Source of the DNA: Limosilactobacillus sp.
GTDB taxonomy: Bacteria; Bacillota; Bacilli; Lactobacillales; Lactobacillaceae
Direction: 5' to 3'
DNA: 64,000 nt
Assembly: GCF_022651205.1 (NCBI RefSeq)
Contig: NZ_JALCQI010000002.1
Span: forward strand, 58,902-122,901
Part shown: piece by piece, positions 8,395-16,848 of the stretch
Position numbering within the stretch: position 1 is the first letter of the stretch
Layout: each line of letters begins with the position of its first letter
Made by a program: the position numbers and the translations under genes
Notes under the pieces: model-generated
The model's database searches: none
Told to the model about the DNA's origin: nothing
The model's input: only the letters and a program-made list of their open reading frames with translations

Positions 8395-9147
8395 TTACTT
8401 CCAGCTAAATTCCGCTAAAGTACAAAGCTCCCCATTATTTGTTATTCGGTGACAACTATTAAGTGGTGTTGCCATAACATATTCACTATCAATATCATGA
8501 TCAGCCCGAACTTCGTGGCGATACTGGATTGAAAATGATGTCAACTGGTGGCTTGTTAAGAACCGTTCACCAAGTGGATCTAGGAGCCAGTCAAAATAAT
8601 GAGCATTATTAACGTGATGGTTAACATCAAGATCGAAGTAGCGAACATGATACTGCTTCCCCATCACTTCAGCATCAGCAGGGATGCGTTTCGGTCGTTT
8701 CCCACGCGGTACCTTTGTGACCTGGGGTGCTTGATAAGCTGTAATTAACTTATCCGGAATTGCCTCCATTTTTCGGGTTGTCAGATTCATAAAGGCAAGC
8801 AATGATGTCACACGAGCATATTCTTTCTGACCATCCTTATCACGGAGCCAGAATTCACGGGTTGCAAAGAAACGATTATAACCAGTTGCCCGTGTTCCCA
8901 GAATCACCGTGTCACCAACATTAAGAGCGTGTAAATCGAGATTTCCGTTAAAACTAACGATCACCCAGGTACCACCAGTTCCCTGAATCACCTCATTGGT
9001 TAGCCCTAAAGCATCACTCTGTTCATCTGCAACAACCGCTAACATACTCATTACCATACTTAACGTTGGGTGCCCCAACTCATTGCATTCGTAATATGTA
9101 ATTTGATGAGGAATTTCGTATACCTGTGCCGATTGTTGTAGATTCAT
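8395..9147 (-). CDS. Acyl-ACP thioesterase (FatA/FatB-like, double hot-dog)
   Basis: Releases fatty acids from acyl-carrier protein. 250 aa, the usual bacterial length with two hot-dog folds. The start reads EIPHQITYYECNELGHPTLS, matching the first fold; the helix ADEQSDALGLT follows. The second fold holds the active-site stretch DLDVNHHVNNAHYFDWLLD with the catalytic Asn and His. It lies 11 bases after rsmI but has its own terminator, so it is the last gene of the yaaL-to-rsmI transcript. Likely role in lactobacilli is trimming membrane fatty acid chains; the chain-length preference cannot be read from sequence. Confidence 0.88.
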   Translation of the reverse strand: MNLQQSAQVYEIPHQITYYECNELGHPTLSMVMSMLAVVADEQSDALGLTNEVIQGTGGTWVIVSFNGNLDLHALNVGDTVILGTRATGYNRFFATREFWLRDKDGQKEYARVTSLLAFMNLTTRKMEAIPDKLITAYQAPQVTKVPRGKRPKRIPADAEVMGKQYHVRYFDLDVNHHVNNAHYFDWLLDPLGERFLTSHQLTSFSIQYRHEVRADHDIDSEYVMATPLNSCHRITNNGELCTLAEFSWK

Positions 9148-9158
9148 TCTTAATGCTC

Positions 9159-10025
9159 CTAAATATTGTGATACTGCTTATAAAGTTCTTGACGGTTCAG
9201 CTTATTCTTCTTGGCAACCAATTTAATTGCTGCATTTGTCGACAAGCCGTCACTAATTGCGCGATCAATTTGCTGAATTGGGGTTCCAGATTCTTCTGCC
9301 GTTTCTTGTTCATCAGGATGAGGATTACCAGCGACAAGAACAACATATTCCCCTCGAGGTTGGTGATCACCGTAATACTGGTTCATTTCCGCTAGGCTTC
9401 CCCGGCCAAATTCTTCGTACCGCTTTGTTAGCTCACGTGCTAAAACTACCTGACGATCATCACCAAAGACTTCTGCCATCACCTTAAGCGTCTTTTTTAA
9501 CCGGTGTGGTGCTTCATAAAAGATCATCGTTTCCGGATGATTCCGAAGTTGTTCTAACTCTTGAACCTGCTGCTGATGCTTCCGTTCGAGGAAACCATAG
9601 AAGTAAAAAGGTTGTGGGACGAGTCCTGAAGCAATCAACGCGGTTAGTCCAGCATTAGCTCCTGGTAATGGAACCACCGGGATTCCCGCTTTAACGGCGG
9701 CGGCAACTAGTTCTTTGCCGGGATCAGAAATTGATGGCATCCCCGCATCACTACATTGAGCGATTGTTAAGCCGTCCTCTAACTTCTTAATTAATTCTGG
9801 AATCCGCTGCTCGGTATTATGTTCATGAAAGCTAATTTCAGGGGTATGAATATCAAAATGGTTAAGAAGTTGCTGCGTATGACGGGTATCCTCAGCGGCA
9901 ATCAAATCGGCCTCTGTTAGGACCTTGACTGCCCGAAATGTCATATCATCTAGATTACCAATTGGTGTTGGTACAAGATAAAGCATCCCCGTCTCCTGAT
10001 TTTGAAAACTACTTACCTGTTGCAT
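9159..10025 (-). CDS. rsmI: 16S rRNA (cytidine1402-2'-O)-methyltransferase
   Basis: SAM-dependent tetrapyrrole-methylase-fold enzyme that 2'-O-methylates C1402 of 16S rRNA in the decoding centre. The signature LYLVPTPIGNLDDMTFRAV and ADLIAAEDTRHTQQLL are at residues ~14-50, followed by CSDAGMPSISDPG (SAM binding). I start at MQQVSSFQNQ (288 aa) because GGGGGGAG lies just ahead of it. The track start is 13 codons earlier and overlaps yabA. The yabA-rsmI order matches Bacillus. C-terminal NAAIKLVAKKNKLNRQELYK is the usual tail. Confidence 0.94.
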   Translation of the reverse strand: MQQVSSFQNQETGMLYLVPTPIGNLDDMTFRAVKVLTEADLIAAEDTRHTQQLLNHFDIHTPEISFHEHNTEQRIPELIKKLEDGLTIAQCSDAGMPSISDPGKELVAAAVKAGIPVVPLPGANAGLTALIASGLVPQPFYFYGFLERKHQQQVQELEQLRNHPETMIFYEAPHRLKKTLKVMAEVFGDDRQVVLARELTKRYEEFGRGSLAEMNQYYGDHQPRGEYVVLVAGNPHPDEQETAEESGTPIQQIDRAISDGLSTNAAIKLVAKKNKLNRQELYKQYHNI

Positions 10026-10035
10026 ATTCTCCCCC

Positions 10036-10389
10036 CTACTTAATCGTTGGTTGCTCGTGACCAAAAATTGTATCTAAACAGAAGGTACACGACTCATTCT
10101 GCTCAAGCCGTTTGCCGAAGTATTCACTACAAACATGAAATCCTTGTTGATACAACTTTTTTAGATTCTCACGCGATCCAGAAAGATGGTCATCATCATG
10201 CTTTTGTTGGTGCATCTTCTTTAACATCGTCCGTAAATGATCATTTTCAATTGAAAGTTCAGCATTAGTTTCCATCAGTTCAGTTACCTGAGCCTGGAGT
10301 TGTTCCATATTGGCAACTAAATCATGCGTCTGCTTAGTCACCTGAGCGAAACGATCATAAATACTATTTGGATTACTATGTTCACTCAT
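10036..10389 (-). CDS. yabA: DNA replication initiation control protein YabA
   Basis: Negative regulator that bridges DnaA and the sliding clamp DnaN to limit re-initiation. 117 aa. Residues ~18-60 form the tetramerising leucine-zipper coiled coil (VANMEQLQAQVTELMETNAEL). The C-terminal zinc-binding part shows HVCSEYFGKRLEQNESCTFC, matching the expected H/C-x-C ... CxxC ligands. It sits between holB and rsmI in the conserved Firmicutes order. A ribosome binding site GGGGG precedes the ATG by about 7 bases. Confidence 0.93.
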   Translation of the reverse strand: MSEHSNPNSIYDRFAQVTKQTHDLVANMEQLQAQVTELMETNAELSIENDHLRTMLKKMHQQKHDDDHLSGSRENLKKLYQQGFHVCSEYFGKRLEQNESCTFCLDTIFGHEQPTIK

Positions 10390-10400
10390 TGTAATTCCCC

Positions 10401-11405
10401 CTATGCTGAAAGCGTCTGAACGATTTTGATTGTTAATTGTTCCGCCACGTTCTGAAATGAAATATTTTGGTCCAAAAGATGCCGACCAGTCAATGTCTCC
10501 TGACTAATACTTAACAGCGCACTCACCGAGTAATTATGCGCAGTTGCCCTTAATAAATCCTGATCCTGTAAGAAATGCAAATCATGTTCATCCGTTATTC
10601 CGTTAGCAATTAATAAGGTGTCACGCCAAATTAATGCCATTAGATCTAAAATGAGCTGTTGCTTTTGCCGATCAGAAGCTAACCGCATAATTTCAGCTTG
10701 GATATCAACAAAGCCAAGCATGTTCCCCTTACTCGTATGACGGTACCATAACGAAATTGCCGTAATTGCCTGCTTTAACCAGTCGTCTTTCCGCCATTCT
10801 AAAATTTCACTTACCGAATCAGTAAGACCAATGGCAACAGTCCGTTCAGTTCGCGGAACCTCGTTTTCTTCTAATACCTTTTCAAGCTCTTGCCGTGGTA
10901 ATGGTTGAAGTTCAATTACTTGGGTTCGGGACCGAATTGTTGGTAAAACAGCACTCTTATTCGTTGTCAGCATCAGGATATAGATGCCTGGGCCTGGTTC
11001 CTCAATAAACTTCAGCAAACTATTAGCCGCGTTATTAGTCATCTTCTCGGCATCGTGAATGATAAAAAGCTTCCGGTTACCCTCGACAGCACTCTTCGTA
11101 AATTCATCCTTCAAATGGCGGATTTCATCAACTTTTATCTGTCGTCCTTCCGGCTTGGCAACAACAACGTCAGGATGGTTACCGCTTAATATCCGCTGGC
11201 ATTCGGGACAAGTAAGATCGGGTTTACCATCGTGTAAGTGAAGGCAGAAAAGACGAAGCGCTAGCCATTTGGCAAGTTCACTCTTCCCCGCTCCCGTTGG
11301 ACCAACAAAAAGGTATGCGTGGGCAAGCTCATGATTTTTCATCACGGTTTGCAACTGCTTAATAATTAGGGGTTGTAAACTCTCTGCTTGCAATTGGTCA
11401 GCCAC
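10401..11405 (-). CDS. holB: DNA polymerase III delta-prime subunit
   Basis: Clamp-loader subunit, an AAA+ paralogue of DnaX. 334 aa. It has an apparent P-loop (FVGPTGAGKSELA), a zinc-binding segment ending TCPECQRIL, and LLKFIEEPGPGIY typical of delta-prime. The sensor region reads TIRSRTQVIEL, where the SRC motif has Thr instead of Cys. It lies 18 bases after darA on the same strand, as in Bacillus (tmk-darA-holB-yabA). Acts in the replisome with dnaX, 2.2 kb upstream on the same strand. Confidence 0.93.
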   Translation of the reverse strand: MADQLQAESLQPLIIKQLQTVMKNHELAHAYLFVGPTGAGKSELAKWLALRLFCLHLHDGKPDLTCPECQRILSGNHPDVVVAKPEGRQIKVDEIRHLKDEFTKSAVEGNRKLFIIHDAEKMTNNAANSLLKFIEEPGPGIYILMLTTNKSAVLPTIRSRTQVIELQPLPRQELEKVLEENEVPRTERTVAIGLTDSVSEILEWRKDDWLKQAITAISLWYRHTSKGNMLGFVDIQAEIMRLASDRQKQQLILDLMALIWRDTLLIANGITDEHDLHFLQDQDLLRATAHNYSVSALLSISQETLTGRHLLDQNISFQNVAEQLTIKIVQTLSA

Positions 11406-11423
11406 TTATCCTCACCCGCTTAA

Positions 11424-11747
11424 TTAAAACTTATGGAACTGATCTACCGGCATTACGAATACAGTCGCACCACCAACACGGACGTTAACAGGGAAGGCAG
11501 AACCGCCCTCTACGTCCATGTGCATTTGTGAAGTAACGTATTGTTCACGAGACTTCGCATTCTTTTTAATAATGTCAAGAACATCTTGTACCCGTTCATC
11601 TTCAACCCCAATCAAGAAGGTTGCGTTCCCTTCACGCAGGAAACCACCAGTTGTTGAAAGCTGGGTCATTTGAATATGGTTACTAGCAAATGCTTTCCGA
11701 AGACGGTTACTGTCCTTTGATTGGACGATTGCAATAATCATTTTCAT
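11424..11747 (-). CDS. darA: PII-like cyclic-di-AMP receptor DarA (PstA/YaaQ)
   Basis: 107-aa trimeric PII-like signalling protein that binds c-di-AMP in Firmicutes. The opening MKMIIAIVQSKDSNRLRKAF, STTGGFLREGNATFLIGVED and the final GGATVFVMPVDQFHKF match the family from end to end. Located between tmk and holB as in Bacillus. The downstream effector is unknown in most bacteria and cannot be inferred here. Confidence 0.93.
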   Translation of the reverse strand: MKMIIAIVQSKDSNRLRKAFASNHIQMTQLSTTGGFLREGNATFLIGVEDERVQDVLDIIKKNAKSREQYVTSQMHMDVEGGSAFPVNVRVGGATVFVMPVDQFHKF

Positions 11748-11776
11748 AATAAATCACCTTTCCCTATGTCACGATC

Positions 11777-12418
11777 CTAAAATAAGTCGGGAAACTTTGT
11801 GTGGATCGTTTGCTTAACGTCATTAATTACCTTATCTAATGGTTGACCGGCATCAATCAGTTTAATTCTTTCTGGAGACTCTTGTTGAAGACGAAGGTAT
11901 GACTTGCGAACCGTTCTATGGAAGCTTAATTGCTCCTTATCTAACCGGTTAACTTGATCAGAACGGTGTTCAGCAATTCTCCGTAAACCAAGTTCAGATT
12001 CAACATCAAGGTAAATCGTCAGATCAGGCAACAGGCCATCAATTGCGAATTGGTTGATTTGCCAAATCTCTTGCTCACCTAAATGACGTCCGGCGCCCTG
12101 ATAAGCAATTGAACTGTCGACATACCGATCACATAAAATTACTTGATTTCTCTTCAATCCCGGGATAATTTCCGACACAATATGTTGTCGCCGAGCAGCC
12201 GCAAATAATAATGCTTCTGTTCGACCATCCATATCGGTGTTTTGGTTATCGAATAAGACTCTCCGGATCTGCTCTGAAATGTGGTTACCACCTGGTTCGC
12301 GGGTATACATTACCCTTGCTTTGCCAAGTTGCTGTTCAAGATCGGCTTGAATCTGAGCCATTACGCTGGTTTTCCCAGCACCGTCTGGCCCTTCAAATGA
12401 AATAAATTTTCCTGTCAT
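11777..12418 (-). CDS. tmk: Thymidylate kinase
   Basis: Phosphorylates dTMP to dTDP. 213 aa. P-loop FEGPDGAGKTS at residues ~7-17, the DR(Y/H) motif CDRYVDSSIAYQGAGR, and the lid region HRSDQVNRLDKE are all present. Lies 10 bases after yaaL in the replication/recombination gene run; with nrdHEF in the same window it covers dNTP supply. Confidence 0.95.
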   Translation of the reverse strand: MTGKFISFEGPDGAGKTSVMAQIQADLEQQLGKARVMYTREPGGNHISEQIRRVLFDNQNTDMDGRTEALLFAAARRQHIVSEIIPGLKRNQVILCDRYVDSSIAYQGAGRHLGEQEIWQINQFAIDGLLPDLTIYLDVESELGLRRIAEHRSDQVNRLDKEQLSFHRTVRKSYLRLQQESPERIKLIDAGQPLDKVINDVKQTIHTKFPDLF

Positions 12419-12428
12419 TCTCCTCTTC

Positions 12429-12680
12429 CTAACGATCGATAACTCCCCGGTTTAGTTCACCATGAACCTTAAACTTTCGTGCTAAACGATAAAGATAAAG
12501 GTACTTTTGTTCTTGCAAGCGAGTCCGATAATGAAGCTCGGTACTTGCATTAGCTTCATAAACCGCTCGTTCCGTTTCCTTGGCGTGATCCCAACTAGCC
12601 TTGGTTTCATAGATCAAATCTAATAGCCGCTGTTCACGCTCTTGCTTAACTTCTTCTTGGTTACGATGATGAAAAAGCAT
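12429..12680 (-). CDS. YaaL-like DUF2508 protein
   Basis: 83-aa acidic/basic helical protein with no known enzymatic motif. Sequence LLDLIYETKASWDHAKETERAV and RARKFKVHGELNRG-like tail match the small YaaL/DUF2508 family always found after recR. Function unknown. It is 6 bases after recR and 10 before tmk, so clearly co-transcribed. Confidence 0.85.
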   Translation of the reverse strand: MLFHHRNQEEVKQEREQRLLDLIYETKASWDHAKETERAVYEANASTELHYRTRLQEQKYLYLYRLARKFKVHGELNRGVIDR

Positions 12681-12686
12681 GGTTAA

Positions 12687-13286
12687 TTACATCTCCGTTC
12701 GTCCTTGAACAGCTTTAAACAGAGTGACTTCATCTGCATAGTCAATATCAGCACCAACTGAAAGGCCATGAGCCAATCTTGTCACCTTAATTCCAGCAGG
12801 CTTAATTAACCTAGCAAGATAACTAGCAGTTAACTCACCATCAGACGACGCATTGGTTGCAATAATAACTTCTTTAACTTCATCATCTTTTTTCAAGCGG
12901 TCTAGCAAACTGGTAATGTTGATGTCTTCTGGACCAGTCCCCGCAACGGGTGAAATTACACCATTTAGAACATGATACAGACCATGATACTCATGCATCC
13001 GCTCCATTGCCATCACATCTTGTGATTGTTCAACCACAAGAATTTGCGAACGATCACGGGTCTTATCCTGACAAATCGGGCATGGATCATCCTCAGTAAT
13101 ATTGCCACAAATACTGCATTTATGAAGATCACGCTTGGCTGATAGTAGAGATTTAGCAAAGTTCGTTACGTCATCATCCTGCATTGTCAGTGTATAAAAA
13201 GCTAGCCGGGTAGCTGTCTTTTGACCGATACCCGGTAGTTTGGTATAACTTTCAATTAACTTTGCCAGTGGTTCTGGGTACTGCAC
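12687..13286 (-). CDS. recR: Recombination mediator RecR
   Basis: Loads RecA at gaps with RecF/RecO. 199 aa. N-terminal helix-hairpin-helix ([18 protein letters not shown]), Cys4 zinc finger [16 protein letters not shown] (residues ~57-72), Toprim domain with [10 protein letters not shown] and [15 protein letters not shown]. Starts 2 bases after the ybaB stop, matching the dnaX-ybaB-recR order across bacteria. Confidence 0.96.
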   Translation of the reverse strand: MQYPEPLAKLIESYTKLPGIGQKTATRLAFYTLTMQDDDVTNFAKSLLSAKRDLHKCSICGNITEDDPCPICQDKTRDRSQILVVEQSQDVMAMERMHEYHGLYHVLNGVISPVAGTGPEDINITSLLDRLKKDDEVKEVIIATNASSDGELTASYLARLIKPAGIKVTRLAHGLSVGADIDYADEVTLFKAVQGRTEM

Positions 13287-13288
13287 TC

Positions 13289-13597
13289 TTACATCCCCAA
13301 GCCACGAGTGTACTTACCCAACGTACTTTGGGTAGCATCGTTAACTTTCTTCATCCCATCATTAACGGCTGCTAAGACCAAGTCAGAAAGCATATCAATA
13401 TCATCTGGATCGACAGCTTCAGGCTTAATTTCAAGGTTAACTAACTTGTTATCACCAGTAAAGGTTGCAGTAACCATTCCATCTGGTGCTTGACCAACGA
13501 ATTGTTGCTTAGCAAGTTCCTCATGCTCAGCCATCATTTTCTTTTGCATTTCTTTAGCTTGCTTAACCATTTGTTGCATGTTCATTCCGTTCATCAT
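13289..13597 (-). CDS. YbaB/EbfC family nucleoid-associated protein
   Basis: 102-aa dimeric DNA-binding protein. The N-terminal amphipathic helix [20 protein letters not shown] and [20 protein letters not shown] are family hallmarks. AAGGA lies 10 bases before the first of two adjacent ATGs. Gene lies between dnaX and recR, as nearly everywhere in bacteria. Role in nucleoid organisation or recombination is family-level knowledge. Confidence 0.93.
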   Translation of the reverse strand: MMNGMNMQQMVKQAKEMQKKMMAEHEELAKQQFVGQAPDGMVTATFTGDNKLVNLEIKPEAVDPDDIDMLSDLVLAAVNDGMKKVNDATQSTLGKYTRGLGM

Positions 13598-13613
13598 AAT
13601 CTATCATTCCTTT

Positions 13614-15452
13614 TTAATTATTTTCTACCTTAACAATATCACTACCGAATAGTTCTTGGGCAGTAGCAACCACATCTTTTTGTGGCTTTTCTTTGGCTTC
13701 TTCTTGAGCGGGTGCCTGCTCTGTTGGTGCGGTCTCCTCCACTGGAGTTACGGCATTTGCCGGTGCAGACCGTTGCTCACTATTTTCGGGTTGAGCTTTT
13801 TGTTGTGTTTGACCGTTCTTACCAAGGCCATGACTCTGAATATACTCTCGCCGAATCTGTGGCCACTGATCTTTCGGGACAAACACAACTTTTCGTTCAT
13901 CACCGCTCAATCGCTGAAGGCCATCTTCCATCGCCTTAATTAACGCTTCATCATCAGTTGCCTGTTGAAAAAGGAAGGCATAATCAAAAGCCACAATAAT
14001 CCCATCAGGACTAGCTGCTACTGGTTGAGAAACATGTAATAACGACCGTTGAGGAACACTCAACATGTTTAGCATGTCACTCCATAAATCCTTCATCTTA
14101 GCAAGATCCTGACGGGTAGCCGCGCCAAGCACAGGATAAACCTTGTGCAAGTTGACCCGGTTATTCCGTGATTTCACTCGTGGTTGCTCTTTTACCGGTT
14201 TAGCAGCAACACTCTTTGCAGGCTTATTAACTACGCTACCGTTTTGCTGGAGTTCTTTAACCGTCTGCTGAAGAGCCTTGATCTGTGCTTGAAGTTGTTC
14301 AACATCCCCCTGAACCTTTGCACCATTAACCTGTGACTGCTCTGGTCCAGTCTCAACCCTTCTTTCAGTATCCGGTTGAGAGAGCTTAACAGTCAGAACT
14401 TCCAAATAAACATCTGGATGAGTTGTGAACCGCATTTCCATTTGGATGTTATTCAAATCATCAATCATCCGGTAAAGAGCTGTTGAGGATGCTGCCTTAC
14501 TTAACTCTACGAAGTCCTCATCCTTCAGTCCAGTACTTTCAACCTTAATTAATTCTGGTGATTCCTGGTACAGCAACACATCACGGATAAATGAAATCAA
14601 ATCTTCAATAAAGCGTTGACCATCTTTTCCTTCGTTAAGGATCTTCTTCATTGTCTCCAATGCTGAAGCACTCTTGTTTTGACATACTTCTAAGAAATAT
14701 TGCTTCAAAAGTTGTTTGGTAACGCTACCCGTAACTAGTAATGCATCATCAAGTTCAACCTGATTATCACTAAAGGAAAGGACCTGATCGAGGATACTCA
14801 AAGCATCCCGCATTCCCCCTTCAGCAGCATTGGCAATCACCCAAAGAGCCTTCTCGTCATACTTTACTTTTTTCTGATCCAGGATGTACTTCATTCGTCC
14901 AAATGAATCAGTAGCAGTAATCCGACGAAAATCAAACCGCTGAACCCGTGAAATAATCGTCAACGGGATCTTATGGGGTTCCGTCGTTGCCAAAATAAAA
15001 ATCACATTAGCAGGTGGCTCTTCCAATGTCTTAAGCAAGGCGTTAAAGGCTCCAGTTGAAAGCATATGCACTTCATCAATAATGTAAACCTTATAGTCCG
15101 CTTGCGTTGGTGCATACTTGGCCTTATCCCGAATATCACGAATTTCTTCCACACCATTATTTGATGCGGCATCAATTTCAATGACATCATTCAACTGGCC
15201 ATTAGTAATTGCCTTACAAGTATCACATTGATTGCATGGCTCGCCATCTTGAGAATGATGACAGTTAACCGCCTTAGCAAAAATCTTAGCCGCAGAAGTC
15301 TTCCCAGTACCCCGTGGCCCAGCGAAGAGGTAGGCATGACTAATCTGGTGAGTAATAATGGCGTTCTTCAATGTCCGTGTAACAACCTGTTGACCAACCA
15401 TGTCATCAAATCGTTGTGGACGCCAAACACGATACAGTGCCTGATAACTCAT
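13614..15452 (-). CDS. dnaX: DNA polymerase III subunits gamma and tau
   Basis: AAA+ clamp loader ATPase. 612 aa. Walker A GPRGTGKTSAAK (residues ~45-56), four-Cys zinc module ending EPCNQCDTCKAI, Walker B VYIIDEVHMLS, and the sensor ISRVQRFDF (SRC with Val for Cys). A long, charged, low-complexity C-terminus (PVEETAPTEQAPAQEEAKEK) holds tau-specific interaction regions. I see no obvious slippery A-run shift signal for making gamma. GGAAAGGAAGCTGATTA precedes the ATG. First gene of the long dnaX-to-thioesterase run. Confidence 0.96.
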   Translation of the reverse strand: MSYQALYRVWRPQRFDDMVGQQVVTRTLKNAIITHQISHAYLFAGPRGTGKTSAAKIFAKAVNCHHSQDGEPCNQCDTCKAITNGQLNDVIEIDAASNNGVEEIRDIRDKAKYAPTQADYKVYIIDEVHMLSTGAFNALLKTLEEPPANVIFILATTEPHKIPLTIISRVQRFDFRRITATDSFGRMKYILDQKKVKYDEKALWVIANAAEGGMRDALSILDQVLSFSDNQVELDDALLVTGSVTKQLLKQYFLEVCQNKSASALETMKKILNEGKDGQRFIEDLISFIRDVLLYQESPELIKVESTGLKDEDFVELSKAASSTALYRMIDDLNNIQMEMRFTTHPDVYLEVLTVKLSQPDTERRVETGPEQSQVNGAKVQGDVEQLQAQIKALQQTVKELQQNGSVVNKPAKSVAAKPVKEQPRVKSRNNRVNLHKVYPVLGAATRQDLAKMKDLWSDMLNMLSVPQRSLLHVSQPVAASPDGIIVAFDYAFLFQQATDDEALIKAMEDGLQRLSGDERKVVFVPKDQWPQIRREYIQSHGLGKNGQTQQKAQPENSEQRSAPANAVTPVEETAPTEQAPAQEEAKEKPQKDVVATAQELFGSDIVKVENN

Positions 15453-15491
15453 TAATCAGCTTCCTTTCCGTAATTTTTGATGCTATTTAAT

Positions 15492-15520
15492 ATTATACTA
15501 GCTTTTAACTAAAGAAAAAT
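15492..15520 (-). promoter_or_regulatory. Probable dnaX promoter
   Basis: Minus-strand TATAAT (+ strand 15492-15497) lies about 40 bases before the dnaX ATG. The -35 region is only a T-rich ATTTTT-like hexamer, so support rests on the perfect -10. Confidence 0.45.
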
Positions 15521-15548
15521 AATTTGGATTAATTTATTTGGAAAATAA

Positions 15549-15577
15549 TAAAGAGGCCAAGAAAAACTTCCTGACCT
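15549..15577 (-). terminator. Terminator after the SRP RNA
   Basis: Minus-strand GAGGTCAGGAAG, a T5 loop and CTTGGCCTC pair with a small bulge and run into TTTATT, about 25 bases after the SRP RNA 3' end. Confidence 0.6.
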
Positions 15578-15597
15578 CATGTTTAATCTCTAAAAAA

Positions 15598-15690
15598 ACT
15601 TAGAGCACAAGATACATCAAACTTAGTGCTGCTTCCTTCCGGACCTGACACGGTTCGTAAGCATACCCTTGCTCTAAGGCCTTACGGCAT
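15598..15690 (-). ncRNA. ffs: Signal recognition particle RNA, short bacterial type
   Basis: The minus strand contains GTGTCAGGTCCGGAAGGAAG followed by CAGCAC, the near-universal domain IV tip that binds Ffh and FtsY. The flanking strands GGCCTTAGAGCAAGGG and CTTGTGCTCTAAG close the long hairpin. Only domain IV is present with no Alu domain, so this is the small 4.5S-like form usual in lactobacilli. Position just upstream of dnaX and after tadA is the conserved arrangement. Ends are approximate. Confidence 0.93.
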
Positions 15691-15711
15691 GTAGTATCAT
15701 ACAACACTTTT

Positions 15712-16230
15712 CTATGAATTACCAGTCTTTTTCTTTTTTCGTGCTAGTTTTCGCTTTTTTCTTACTGCACGAAAAAAGTCCTTCAGCATTTGACTACATT
15801 GTTCACCAAGAACTCCAGAAGTTACATAAACCTGATGATTTAACCGGTCATCATCAAGCAAGTGGTACAAGCTATCTACGGTTCCTGCTTTGGGGTCTGT
15901 TGCCCCATAAAAGACATTCCGAATTCGGGCGTTAACGATTGCCCCACTACACATCATACAGGGTTCGAGGGTTACATATAGGTCACAATCCTCAAGCCGC
16001 CAGCTATGCAAAGTCGAACATGCTTCCATAATCGCTAACATCTCAGCATGGTATGTAACATCTTGAAATTTTTCCCGCATATTATGTCCCCGACCGATAA
16101 TCTTTCCTTGATGAGTTATTACTGCTCCAATTGGCACCTCATCTAGGAGTTCGGCCTTTTTAGCTTCAGCAATCGCTGCCTTCATAAATTTTTCTTGTTC
16201 TTCTTGAGGAATTATTACTTGTTCCCTCAT
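15712..16230 (-). CDS. tadA: tRNA(adenine34) deaminase
   Basis: Converts A34 to inosine in tRNA-Arg(ACG). 172 aa cytidine-deaminase fold. Zinc site: YHAEMLAI (His and catalytic Glu) and LEPCMMCSGAI (two Cys). GAVITHQGKIIGRGHN and YGATDPKAGTVDSLYHLL are TadA-specific. The very basic tail KKRKLARKKKKTG is typical. Ends 20 bases before the SRP RNA. Confidence 0.95.
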   Translation of the reverse strand: MREQVIIPQEEQEKFMKAAIAEAKKAELLDEVPIGAVITHQGKIIGRGHNMREKFQDVTYHAEMLAIMEACSTLHSWRLEDCDLYVTLEPCMMCSGAIVNARIRNVFYGATDPKAGTVDSLYHLLDDDRLNHQVYVTSGVLGEQCSQMLKDFFRAVRKKRKLARKKKKTGNS

Positions 16231-16356
16231 CCAAAATTCTCCTTTTTACTTATGTTAAATTTCTCTTTTCAGTGTATAATATTTAAGTTGTTGAACAATT
16301 TATCATTTATCGAGAAATAAATCAAAAAGTTTCACATACTTAACCGCTGATTACTT

Positions 16357-16404
16357 ATGCTATATATTGTGTTTCACTATTTAAGATTACACAATATATA
16401 GCAT
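16357..16404 (+). promoter_or_regulatory. Pair of NrdR boxes upstream of nrdH
   Basis: ATGCTATATATTGTGT (16357-16372) and ACACAATATATAGCAT (16389-16404) are exact inverted copies with a 16-base spacer. Each matches the NrdR box (consensus acaCwAtATaTwGtgt), and the spacing of about three helical turns is the standard arrangement. NrdR, an ATP/dATP-sensing repressor, is expected to control nrdHEF here. The following T-run means it could fold as a hairpin, but no gene reads into it. Confidence 0.85.
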
Positions 16405-16411
16405 TTTTTCA

Positions 16412-16439
16412 TTGATTTTTTACAAAATATCGCTATACT
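16412..16439 (+). promoter_or_regulatory. nrdH promoter
   Basis: TTGATT (16412-16417), 16 bases, TATACT (16434-16439), just downstream of the NrdR boxes. A GAGGAG ribosome binding site follows before nrdH. Confidence 0.65.
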
Positions 16440-16473
16440 AGAAAACATCAATAAGACGAGTGAGGAGATCAAA

Positions 16474-16704
16474 ATGGTTACCGTATTTTCAAAAAATAAT
16501 TGCATCCAATGCAAAATGACCAAGAAGTTCTTAAAGGCCCACAATATCAATTTTGTTGAACACAATATTGATGAACAGCCCGAATTCATTAATAGTTTGA
16601 AGTCAGAGGGCTTTTTGGCAACACCTGTTGTTAAATTACCAAACGGAAATGCCTTTTCTGGTTTCCGTCCTGACGAATTAAACAAATTAACTCAAGCTAT
16701 TTAA
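16474..16704 (+). CDS. nrdH: Glutaredoxin-like NrdH redoxin
   Basis: Electron donor for class Ib ribonucleotide reductase, reduced by thioredoxin reductase. 76 aa. MVTVFSKNNCIQCKMTKKFL carries the CxxC active site as CIQC (most NrdH have CVQC). TPVVKLPNG contains the cis-proline, and FSGFRPDELNKL is the NrdH-type C-terminus. First gene of nrdHEF; no nrdI gene lies within the cluster. Confidence 0.93.
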   Translation: MVTVFSKNNCIQCKMTKKFLKAHNINFVEHNIDEQPEFINSLKSEGFLATPVVKLPNGNAFSGFRPDELNKLTQAI

Positions 16705-16763
16705 TGAACTAATCGCAAGAAACTTTTTCGTCGATCATTCATGTTGAGTTGAGTGATTCTAGG

Positions 16764-16807
16764 GTGGTTAGTGATAGAAGTTATTTTTATCGCAACCACT
16801 TTTTTTA
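16764..16807 (+). terminator. Terminator or attenuator between nrdH and nrdE
   Basis: GTGGTTaGTGATA pairs with TATCGCaAACCAC-type sequence (TATCGC plus AACCAC, one G-U) and runs into TTTTTTTT. It lies within the operon, so it probably reduces nrdE expression relative to nrdH, or nrdE has its own promoter. Confidence 0.65.
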
Positions 16808-16848
16808 TTCGCAATTTTTAAATATTTAATGGAAAGTGAGAAATAAAC

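Noticed and set aside
15228-15455. 75-aa + strand ORF opposite dnaX start
   Set aside because: Antisense shadow of the conserved dnaX ATPase domain.
16357-16410. NrdR box pair as a rho-independent terminator
   Set aside because: The arms are AT-only and no gene transcribes into them in that direction; the match to paired NrdR boxes explains them better.
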